A stretch of 64,000 nt of DNA from Phorcus lineatus (Eukaryota; Mollusca; Gastropoda; Trochida; Trochidae). Location of the stretch: positions 39,294,520-39,358,519 of the forward strand of contig OV121089.1 in the NCBI GenBank assembly GCA_921293015.1, given 5' to 3'. Positions within the stretch are counted from its first letter, which is position 1. The number at the start of each line of letters is the position of its first letter. The translations under genes and the position numbers were made by a program. Of this stretch, positions 1-11,000 are shown piece by piece. The notes beneath the pieces were generated by a model. That model had not been told where the DNA came from. It made no database searches and saw nothing but the letters and a program-made list of their open reading frames with translations.

Positions 1-3000
1 CTTCACTACTTCACTCGCCCCATGATTCAGGCCAAGAGGTTTCCAATCTTGTGTCCATGTCAGAACACTTTAATGGAGGTACCAACGTGTCTGAGTGTTC
101 CAAGGTGTATCTGGACCTTTCTACAGCTGAGGCGTTTGAGAAAGTAGAGCTGGACGAGAGCCAGGGGCGGATGATTCGTGTGTCTTCTGGAAGGTTCCTA
201 GAGACGATACTGCAAGATGAAGAACTTCAGACAGGAGATCTCAGCCATGTCTACAGTCAGCACTCGTTGTCAAGTGAGAGCAAGTCAAGTCTAGGCTGCA
301 GCACCAGTGAAGACGACATCACAACACGGGTGTCCACCTCTATGGAAAAATCTTCCATGAAAATGGTGAAGACCAGTCAGTCCAGTGAGCAGATTAACAA
401 ACTGAAAGCCAACATGAAATCAAGCTTTCAGCTGTATTCTCATTCTTTGAGGCAGAACATTCGACAGCTTCAGATGGGGTCTGTTCCAGAGCAGATAAAT
501 GCTTTACAGGAACTGAATGTACTTATAGCTCAGGCTTGGTCTATGCAGGTCTATGGACGAGATCTCGCATATGGCCTCTGCGACATCCTAAAAACAGAAA
601 GAGCCCTCGATATCATTGTAAACAACTGTGCTTCAAGCAACCGGGAATTGCTCAAAGCCTCTGCTTTTCTGTTGGAACAGATTCTTACCACCGGCAATAG
701 GAAACGTGTTGCCGAGACAGGTCTTGAGACGGTAGTCAAAATGACAGTGTCAGCAAAGGGTGATTGCGAACTAGCACGGACTTCAACAGGAATTCTCGAA
801 AGTCTTCTCAAGACTTCAGAGGAAACATGTTCGAAGGTGATCCGACTCGGAGGCCTTGATGTGATACTTCACTGGTGCCGATGTAATGACAACCTGACCC
901 TCCGTCACTGTGCTATAGCTCTTGCTAACCTCGCCCTTTATGGAGGACCAGAGAACCAGCACGAGATGGCCAAAAACAAAGTTCCCGAGTGGCTCTTCCC
1001 TTTAGCGTTTATCAATGATGATAGTGTGAGGTATTATGCCTGTCTAGCCATTGCAGTCCTCGTTGCTAACAAAGAGATTGAGGCAGCGGTAGAGGCATCA
1101 GGCACTCTCGGACTTGTGACACCCTTCCTGACGAGTCACAACCCTGCAGAGTTTGCACAGATGGATACTTCCCACCGTCAAGGGAGATCACTTGGCTGGT
1201 TGCGCCGTCTTGTTCCGGTGTTGTCCAGCAAACGAGAGGAGGCCCAGGCTCTTGCTGCCTTCCATTTTGCGATGGAGGCTGGGATAAAAGCAGAACAGAA
1301 CAAAAAAGAGGTATGTAAGATGGTATTATTTACCCATATGGTTTATCACAAGTTTAGATATCTATTTCATATGTGCACATATCACTTATGCCTAGCAACG
1401 ACTGTTTAAGACTGTTAAAATTTGTACATATCGGGTAATGAAAATTTCTTAGACTCTTTAAGACTGTTCAAATTTGTGCATATTGGGTAATGAAAAATTT
1501 CAGACTGATTTTGTAAAAGTCGTATAACCTATGACAGTAATCCTTCTATCTTACTTACATAATGATTTTATGCATGCTGTGAGAATGATGAGCCATAGCC
1601 ACAGTAATGCAGAATTGTCAACAATGTATCATTATGAAACTGAGCCAGAAGAGATAAACTTCAATTTCAGAACATGTTACAGCTTGAATGGTACAGTATT
1701 CATAGAAATTTGGTTTATGTCCAAAAATGACCTTTTGCTGCCATCTGTAAATTTTTCACACTTATGTTGTAAAAGTCATATGACAACTGTGCTGTAGTAA
1801 TAAGCTCTATTTATTATGTTCCTGTGCACAGGAGCTGTACGAGATAGGATGTGTGGAGCCCTTGAAGAGACTAGCAGGTACACCAAACTCAACTGCATCT
1901 CAGCTGGCTGCAGAGGCCCTGAAGATTATCGGGGAGGAGATCCCTCGCAAGTTGTCTCAGCAGGTGCCCCTATGGACAGTGGAGGACGTGGTCTACTGGA
2001 TCACTCAGGTACCTCAACACTAGTCACTGTAGTCTCTTCACAATTTCCCTTACCAGCCATTATTTGCGTCAGTCTCAATCCCTGTCTAATTTTAGCCTTG
2101 CTGAGAAGAAAACATAAAAAACATGACTTAACAGCAGGTAAGATATTTTTGTCCTAATGTTCCTTGCTCCCTGTGTGGGTGGCTTCGTCAGACAAAGATC
2201 TTTTAAATCTTACGGTTGTAACATCTTGATGTTTCAAGACCTCACTAATCTAGTCACACCAGGATACAGATTCATGTTCATAAGTAAATTACAGGGCTCC
2301 AGATAAGATGCGTATCTGTATAAAATACACACAGGTAATTCAGATATATGCATTAAAAATGAAATCAATGAGTTACATATATATACGCAGAACTTTCCCA
2401 GAATACTAGTCACATATTTGTTTACAGGAGTAATCATGACATGTCAAAATAAAATTTCATTTCTACATGCTTTATCTTTATATCTCGAATAGTAGTCAAC
2501 TTGATGCTAACCCGGATGAAAACAAAGATTACCCATATTATATTTCATCAAAGAGAAATCACTTGTTTATTTACAGATTAAATGTATGGAAAATATAATC
2601 AACGAATAACATCGACAAAGATGCTAACATGGAACACATTTTTTTCTATGTGGTAATTTTACTCCTCAATTTTTATTTTGGGGAGTGAAATAAGTCCAAA
2701 TAATTATCTGGAGCCCTGATGTTAAGCTTCAGAAACTCAGTATACAAGGTGCTGTGTTTCAGGTTGGGTTTGAGGACTATGGGGAGATGTTTGAGAAGTG
2801 TCATGTGGATGGGGACCTGCTGCTGCAGGTGACGGAGGATGAGCTGGAGGAGAGCCTCGCTATGGAGTGTCGCATCACGCGCAAGAGGTACGTAAATGTA
2901 CAGTGACAGTAGCTTTAACACTGAATTAATCAATTGAAGTAGCCTTTCACTAGGTATGAAAATTTAAATTACAACGGAGAAAATCCCTTATTGACCATTT

Positions 3001-6000
3001 CCTATCATGCACTTGCAGGATGTCTGTTACCTCATATCATCTTCACTGAGATTACCCAAGTCGTTTTCCCCATGATACCTCTGTTACTAGTAGATCATTG
3101 TCTGGGCTAGAAATACTAAATGCAGCTTCGATGTAAGCAAAATAAGTAAGACTTTACATTTAGTTGAACTTGCCAATAAAGAGATTTGGTATCTCTGAAA
3201 CAATATCTGATATGATATGAACCTTATAGACAAATTGTTTTAATCCCGATCAACCATAGATAGATAGTCAGAGGTTTCAATGGTAGCCCAGATCCATGGC
3301 CTGGTGAAGTAAAAAATCAGGAAGAGAACATTATGGGATAAGTTTATTATATTTTTCTTCAGATTTTTACGTGAATTGCGTGACCTGAAGATGTCAGCAG
3401 ATTACACTTCATGTGACCCAAGCAAGCTTGATGATTGGCTGACAGAGGTGTCCCCATCCTTTGCCCAGTACACCTACCAGATGCTGCACTGCGGTGTGGA
3501 CCGTCGCATGCTGGCTTCTCTCACAGAGGAACACTTGGAAAGGGACTGCAAGATCAGCAACGGGGTCCACAGGATGATGATCTTGCAGAGGGTTAGAGGT
3601 CAGCTGCTTTTCTTTGAAAAGTTTTTCTGTTTTCAACTTAATCACACAGGGAGGAATTATATGAACATTCTTAGGACAATTAAAAGTGTGATTTTTTAAA
3701 AATCAGACACCACGCATTGGTGGAAATCACAACTTTAAGGGGTTTTTTTGCCACTAATGTGACTATACTAAACGATTAGCTAAAATTGATACTTTTCATC
3801 ACAAGTAAGTTTTGATCAAATGACACTATTGAAATATTTGCGTAAAACATTTGACACTCAAAAACAGGCATTTAAATAGAAATTTGTAATTTTGCACAAT
3901 CCTTTGGCAAAATAATAGTCTTATTGAGTTGAAATGAATGTAGAAATATATCATGATATTTTCAGTATACGAGAATGCAGGTTTGCCTACCATGTTGACG
4001 AGTCCCCAGGTTCCCTGTGTTGACATCACAGATGGTCTGGCCAAGTCTGATAAGACAATAGATGCTTTCATCAGTTACCGTCGATCTAACGGTTCGCAGC
4101 TTGCTAGGTAAAAATAATGTTGTTGTTACTAGTATTGTAATGGCATGTTTTATTATTAAAAAACTCTATGTCAACACATTACAGGCCAATAAAAGTTTAT
4201 CCAAACCACCATTGCCATTAGAGTCTAAAATTTAATTCATACACTGAATCACAATGTGTACCTGTTTGTCTGACAGTCTTCTGAAGGTGCACCTGCAACT
4301 AAGAGGGTTCTCAGTGTTTATTGACATTGAGCGTCTCCGAGCTGGCAAGTTTGACGAGAACCTGCTGTACAGCATCAAGATGGCGAAGAACTTCATCCTG
4401 GTGCTGACCCCTAACTCTCTGGACCGATGCTTTGGGGACACAGATAAGAAGGATTGGGTGCACAAGGTAAATTGAAGTGTGATGGCTGAAGAAGCCAGCA
4501 TAAATAGGCATTTATGGACACTCCAATAACAGAGTCTTTCAAATCTGGACACCGGTCATGAAATATTGTTTAGGTTGATTTTGGTCATTTCTTTTTGTAA
4601 TCTTTTTTGCATCCATCTCGGTCATTTAATTCCTCTATGAACCTTAGTTCTAATAGAAGCTATTCTCAGACTTCTGGCAGGTTCTTCTACTGCAACCTGA
4701 ACTACCTTGCAATATTTCAGCCAATGAAAACACTGCATGCATAGAAAACCTATGTGTTGTCACGCAGGTCTTTGCATTGATGCACTCACATAAGAAGGCG
4801 ACTGTGTTCTGTAAATAAAACATTCAAATAAAGTTTAGCTCTCCCCAACCATATAGAAACTTTTGAGGATTCTCAAATGAAAACATCATCTCTGATTACA
4901 CAACTAACTTTGATTGCATCCAATTGTGCTTCTACATTTCCAGACCAAGAAACGCTTGTGTCAGAACAGAGGTTCGTAGAGGAATTTATGATGGGGCTAC
5001 TTATGTGGGGAGACTCATTCTTGTGTTTGAGGGGATTGGAATGCAGTGGAATCTATTATAGTATTAAACAGTGGGTTTAATGAAGAAGTGAGCGCATCTA
5101 TAATACTAAGGGTGCGCGGTATTATCGGTATATCGGTATATTGCGATATAGATACAACACGATACGTACCGGTACACTCTTCTGAAAATATCCAATATAT
5201 CGAATCATATAAAATTAACAATTTCCGTGTAAAATTACAGAAAAATATAACCAAAAAACATGATTTTACTGATAGTTGAAGTGTGATCTCGCAAAACGAA
5301 AATAGCACGGACATGTTAAAAGTCCGATCCAAGTCACTGAATAATCTTTCTTTACAAAACGAGCCAGATGAGAATTGATCACTGTTCTTATTGCTGTTAT
5401 TTAGTCAAGAGAGCATGGAAAAATTAAAATATGAAAAGTACCAATATATTGCAATACGTATTGCAATACGCCTCTCTGTATCGCAGTATATTGCAATACG
5501 GAAATGAGTAGCGATACCCATCCTTATATAATACACAATAACATCTGTCTTACCAATAACCTAGTTTACCAAATTCTAAGAATTTTAATCCACCATAACA
5601 TTAGTAAATTTACAGAGTGCGTGTCATCAATTCATTAGGCTTGTACCAGGCTGTGGTGTCTGTCCTGCGTGGGTCGGATGCTGTCTGTGAACTTTCAGCT
5701 TTTTCATTTACTCTTGATGCACTGTATCAAAAAGCTGAAATTTTCCATTAGATTTCAGATGACTGGTATACCCAACTCAAAGACTGTCAATCCCCATGGT
5801 GTCTAATTGTCATGTGTTGATCTGTGTTTCAGGAGATTGTAGCGGCCATGGAAAACAAGTGCAACATCATTCCTGTCATGGACAACTTCGATTGGCCCTC
5901 ACCAGAACTCCTCCCAGACGATATGAAGAACCTTAGTTTCTTTAATGGTATTAGGTAAGTAGTGAAACGGTTGGGTTGAGTCATGTAGAAAATACAGACA

Positions 6001-6638
6001 CAAATGTTGTCGAAATAACAGTGAACGTTATTGTCATGTTATATAACTAATTAACTGACACAGTTAATTTCAGTGAACATAATTTTCTTTAACATGTGAA
6101 ATAGCAAATAATTGTTATTTCCATTGACTACAGGTGGATTTGTGCCAACCAGTATCAATAATAAAAGAACTTGATAATACCCTCTATGTTCCCATGGACT
6201 ACAGGTGGATCCATGACTACCAGTAGCAATAATAAAAGAACTTGATAAGATCATCTGTGTGTCCATGGACTACAGGTGGATCCATGACTACCAGTAGCAA
6301 TAATAAAAGAACTTGATAAGATCATCTGTGTGTCCATGGACTATAGGTATCAAAAGTACAAAAAATTGGTGAGATTCCTATGTTGCTATGACTACAGGTG
6401 GATCCATGACTACCAGGAGGCGTGTGTGGAGAAGCTGGAACAGTTTCTCAGAGGCCAGGTGAGCGCCACCACCATCTCCAAGCGGGGTCAGCTCATCAGC
6501 ATGGGCAGTCAGGGCTCCTTCGAGCGCGCCAACCCTCCCAGCTTCCACTGGAGCTCCAGCAACGAGAGTACAAAGGGGGACGGGGAGAACTCCAAGTTTG
6601 ACTCGGGAGGACGGGTGATGAGCCCAGATAGTTCTTAA
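1..6638 (+). CDS. SARM1: SARM1 copy A (ARM-SAM-SAM-TIR NAD+ hydrolase), 5' end outside window
   Basis: Eight exons, each with GT/AG borders and matching phases: up to 1310, 1832-2008, 2763-2887, 3363-3598, 3966-4107, 4277-4466, 5833-5954, 6398-6638 (stop). From the ATG at 57 this gives 828 residues, but the frame is open to the left edge and copy B has about 65 more N-terminal residues, so the real start probably lies outside. Domains: acidic/Ser N-terminus, ARM repeats (about 115-470), two SAM domains (about 463-597), TIR (about 628-770), Ser/Gly-rich tail. SARM1 cleaves NAD+ and drives axon degeneration or innate signalling. Positions equivalent to the human ARM NAD+/NMN site (W103, R110, E149, Q150, R157, K193) are present here as W161, R168, E207, Q208, R215, K252. 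The catalytic TIR Glu (human E642, motif WVHKE) is residue 709, the first codon of exon 7. Family identity is very secure; exon 1 extent is not. Confidence 0.95.
1404..1503. repeat. Two-copy 52-bp tandem duplication in SARM1-A intron 1
   Basis: The text tttaagactgtt(a/c)aaattt...gggtaatgaaaa occurs twice with a period of about 52 bp and a few mismatches, just inside intron 1. No function is evident. Confidence 0.6.
5099..5534. mobile_element. hAT-like non-autonomous element (420 bp) with 8-bp target duplication
   Basis: A 420-bp insertion (5107-5526) lies in SARM1-A intron 6. It is flanked on both sides by the identical 8-mer tataatac (5099-5106 and 5527-5534). The ends are imperfect inverted repeats: taagggtg at the left, and taaggatg when the right end is reverse-complemented. 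The interior is rich in cggtatatcg and ttgcaatacg text. An 8-bp duplication with short inverted ends fits the hAT superfamily. There is no transposase, so it is a MITE-type element. Confidence 0.75.
6119..6397 (+). repeat. 71-bp tandem array of decoy 3' splice sites before the last SARM1-A exon
   Basis: The acceptor and first codons of the final exon (gactacag|gtggatccatgactaccag) recur upstream. Exon-like starts lie at 6134, 6205 and 6276, exactly 71 bp apart, with a degenerate fourth copy at 6347 (tatag) and the real exon at 6398. Copies 2 and 3 read W-I-H-D-Y-Q and then TAG (6224-6226, 6295-6297). Copy 1 is diverged and ends in TAA. Use of any copy would truncate the TIR before its last helix and remove the C-terminal tail. 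Confidence 0.85.
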
Positions 6639-7609
6639 CATAGAATCATGCGTTAAACAGCAAGCATCAGAGGGCAAAAGAGATCATGATGAATGATAAA
6701 TGGCAAAAAAGACATAAGTGTGAGGGTTTTCAGTCAAGATAGCCCTTTACCCAGGGTTAATTGTTGGAACAGCACATATATGTCATCTTTGATTTGTATT
6801 CAGGAAGTTGGAGTGATGAAGAGTGGAGACTAGTTTTTCAACAAACCTACGTTACTTAGCAGAACATACCAAAATAGTGAGAACGAGTTCCATAATTAAG
6901 ATATATTCATGCTATGCATCTACAATTTGGACTTCTCATTTATTGGAGATGTACATTGTGGTCTATAGTACAAAAATGTTAATTTGAGTTCAAATTGACA
7001 TAGAGGTAAAGCTAGAGTGCAAATAAAGTTTCGTATCGATTATGAAATTCAAACATTTAATTATGGAAGAAAGTCTTTTAAAAGTCTCTATTCTTCAGCT
7101 CTTCAGAGAGGGAAAAAATCATTGAAAATGAGAGGGGCTTGAGTTAAGATAGCTCTGTATCTAGGATTAATACAATACTTTGATATAGGGCAGAAAGGGA
7201 GATAATACATAATAAGAGATCTGCACGACAAGGTACTTCAGAATGCATTCAGAGGCAAGTACTTGGAAAAGAGGAATCCACCTTATGAAATCACCCAAAC
7301 CTAAACTGACTGTCTGGAATCAAGCCATTAGAACATTATTACTACAGTGTTGACTCGGTTGCAGTGTCTAGTTAAAAATGTTAAAAATCTGTTGTTACAA
7401 TTTTTAGAAGACGACTTATTTTGAGTGCTGATATAGAAAAAAAAGTTGTTTGTAGCAATTGTTCTACATAGTTCTACTTGATAGCTTTTGAAGATCACAC
7501 AACATGCTGTTACGTAATGATATTGTTAATCTTGTCAAATCTTGTGAACAATAGCATAGTTTGATTGATTATTTGTAGATGTTCTGAAGTTAGAACAAAT
7601 GTATTCAAA
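6639..7609 (+). other. Probable 3' UTR and flank of SARM1-A
   Basis: AT-rich sequence directly after the SARM1-A stop, with no open frame of note. It contains an AATAAA at 7022-7027 and is plausibly 3' UTR. Confidence 0.5.
7022..7027 (+). terminator. Candidate poly(A) signal AATAAA of SARM1-A
   Basis: A canonical hexamer about 384 nt after the stop codon, in the transcribed orientation. Such hexamers are common in AT-rich DNA, so this is a candidate only. Confidence 0.3.
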
Positions 7610-8083
7610 CTTGCCAAGCCCCGTTAGCACAGAGCACTAGACTTAGTGATTGTTACTTAATATTATAACTAAGGGTACCCTAGCTTTGTTGGAGGAGAGG
7701 GGGGTGGGGGGGGGAGGGCTTTTTGAAGTAAGGGCCAGGCCCAACTTGCACAGAGCTCTGTTAGGATAAGACTAGATCAAATTTTAATTTTAAACTATGG
7801 GTGATGGGCTGCCTTAAACTAAGGAGGCTTTTTGAAGTTAGGTTAGGGACAGGGTGCTCTTTCACAAATCAACGTTTACTAAGGTTAACCTTATCTCCCA
7901 TTCTTTACCATTGCAGGTAACCTTAGTGACTTATGATCACCTTAGAGTTTTGTGAAAGGAGGCCGAGGGGTCCGTTGCACAGAGCAACTTAACACCAAGG
8001 TTAACATTAGTGCCATCCTTTAACATTGTACTAAGGCTACCTTAGGTAAGGTAACCTTAGAGTTTTGTGCAATGGCCCTCAGG
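7610..8083. repeat. Cluster of palindromic MITE relics with internal 'aaggttaac' text
   Basis: Two adjacent imperfect palindromes are visible. The first (about 7850-7965) runs from ctctttcacaaa to ttttgtgaaaggagg. The second (about 7966-8083) runs from gttgcacagagc to gttttgtgcaatgg. Both carry internal ctaaggttaac and taaccttag segments. Weaker relics (cacagagcac, cacagagctc) lie at 7615-7660 and 7735-7770, with a G-rich tract at about 7692-7718 between them. The first is the same family as 25863-25991. Confidence 0.65.
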
Positions 8084-11000
8084 TCTGTAATTGTACTGTA
8101 TATTCTGTTGGTTTGAAGGCAATTCTTTCAGCCTAACAGGACAAACACCTCAGAGAGCTATATTGAACCTTGCGTGCTGATAGTTTATGATGGTTCTATG
8201 AATATCTGTCTAGCAGTTGACTGCTCATTAGAACTTTGTTTTGTTGATGATTTTACAATGAATTGTTATTGTTAGATACATGTTAGAAACACTTTTACAC
8301 ATAGATTTGCAATAGACTAGAGAATTTGAATTGTTTGTTGATTTTGTTTGATTGACAAATTGATCAATTTTGTTTCATTTTGTGTTGCAATGAAGTTTAT
8401 TTTCCGACTTAGGGCGAGATGCATTTGCTTGTTTTGTGTGGGTGTTTCAGCAAATTTAATTGCATTCATATCTAGAAAGTAGTGCACATTTTGCTGTTGT
8501 TTTAATCAGGGTTTTTTGCATTAGTCAAGGAATCATATCCAGTTTTAATGTTTAAGTCTTTTTATGTTTCAACAACCAATCCATGTCCAGCACATGTTTA
8601 ATCAGGGTGTTTGCATTGTCTTTACTCCAACAACGCATATCATTTGGTCGTTTTTCAATAATCTGACTCGCACAAGCTGACCACCCTTACTCCTGCCCGA
8701 AATACTTTGCCCTATAACCTTGTAAATGTGTGGTAGAGGGCCATGGAGGTTAGATGATAAAACAGTCTACCTTTGAATTAGAAGAGCCAGGGTTTGAAAC
8801 ACCAAGGGGCACAAGACTTTATCAGCTGTAGAGAGGTGCTCCCCTTGCAGCCAAGGTTGTGTTCAGTGATACTTATGAAGTACTGCAATGAACTCTCTGA
8901 TTTGCCAGTTCCCTTTGACACTCAAAGATGCAGGTATATTAAAAATCGTAAGGCAGGCATTCTTCCAGCAATAATACAGATTGTTCAGGTATGTTTGAAA
9001 GAGTCAAAACCTTAAATTCATCTCTCTAGTCTTATACCCCATTTCACCCAGAATACTAAATCTTTGAAATATGTAGTTCCTGTATACAATATTAAAAAAG
9101 CATATGAATTCTTCATTTATCAACTCTTCTCTAAAATTTGCAAACAATGATTCTTTCGAAAACCGTATTTCCAGCTAGTTTCAGAGAGTGTCAGTTACAA
9201 AAATGTTCATCACATCGGTCTTGTTTGTTTGATTTTTGATAAACTAAATCTCCGGTCTTTGAGAAAGACAGCCCCTTTGCCGTCGAAGACTTAAAACTAT
9301 ATCTTACACTGCCGGAGAGATTGTTTATTCGTTTGATGAGTTGAAGTTTTTATTGCCTAAACTGCCAGAGATACTCTGTTTCTTCATTTCTATTCTCCAC
9401 ACATAGATTGGTCTGCTATGAAGACGGGCATTAATGCTCAAGTATAAATAATGCGCCAGGGAAAAGCTGAGAAGCTGTGAAATTGGCGCTATATAAGTGT
9501 TATCATCATGTTATACATTCACTTTTTGTCTGACTGACCTTTGTTCTTTTCTTTACCATTGTCACTGTATCATCATGTCATCTTACAAAGTACCATGACT
9601 GACATAAAAAGTGCCCCTGATTCTCATCTAAGAGGTTATTTGAGAGGGGCTTGGTAGAATATCCCTATGGACCTGTAGTATATAAAAACTTTACTCCCAG
9701 CTTTTTATACCAGGAAACAAGTTTACTTTGATATACAGAATTTCCCCAGTCAGGACTTGGTCAAGGGAAAAAAACACACACCGCTAATAGGGATTTGGTT
9801 TATGATTTACATTAATTATCTATTTTGAGAAGTAGGGGACACCTTTCATGCTTTAATTTGTAACAGAAGATGCTATTTAGGGACAGGACACTGATAATGT
9901 CAAGTATGGTAGGTATTTGTCTTATTGTATGAAGCGTGTGAGTCGTGTTGAGATTCATCACCTGTTTCCTTACTGCCTAGAACTACCCTTGTCCCAAGGG
10001 GCAGAGTCAGGAGTTCTTGCTCCCTCAAGATATCGTTTGAGATATCAGCTCTCTTCCACTACTCCTTGACTGAACATTCCTTACTGCTAGTCGTATGAAG
10101 AGGTGTGACAATATATGAATACTGAAGTCTTTGTTTCACTTATTAAGGCTTGTGAATATTTTGATGAAAACAATGGGCAAACTTGTTTCTGATTGTTTTC
10201 AGGTTTATAACACGGTTTGCAAAGAAAATTTTACAAAAATTTATCAAGAGATTACATCATATGAGGGGAAGTCAATAAGTTCATAGAAGTAAATAATGAT
10301 ATACCCCAATGACTTTTGTAGATAACTAGTAGGTTTTGCATTAACTTTGCACCAGAGTCTGTTTGCGTAAGAACAACAAATATCTTGAAGGTGAAGAGAC
10401 ATCAAGCCATAGTTTGATGATAGGGCATTGTAATAAAAGAATGTTATGATAATCTCACATCGTAAGATATGGTCATATCATTATATGTTTATATTGTCAC
10501 ACCTCTGGAGACAAATGCAATCACACCAATGTTATTTTGCTATTCTCATAATACGTTAGAAACCATTCCTCTCAATTTGGAGAGGCATTGAGATCGTGCA
10601 AGGGTTAGCTTGTACTTTCCCCATCTAATGATTCTATTCACTGTGATAAAATCAAATACTTTTTGAAGCAGGTTTAGACTGTTCCCCGTTCATCTCTTGT
10701 CACATACAAACCTACTTTTTACTATTACAAATCCGAAAAATCTTATATCTTATTTCTCGGGTAATGCCCCTCAGCTACCCCTCATAACTTTTTTTATAGC
10801 ATGGCTTTGCTCTTGATAATGGGTTCTTTCGTCTTTAAGACATAGCGCTCATATCAAAAGATTCAATATGCAAAGTGGCAAGTCAGCGAGGCTTTTTTTG
10901 GGTGTATTGTACAGAACAGTAAGATAACATTACTATGAGGCCACGTGACTATTTATTCTTATTTCATCACTGTCTGATCCTAAAATTTCGCCAGATCCTA

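Noticed and set aside
51-56. GTG at 51 as the start of SARM1-A
   Set aside because: Not a plausible eukaryotic start. The frame is open to the window edge, and copy B shows the protein should extend further upstream.
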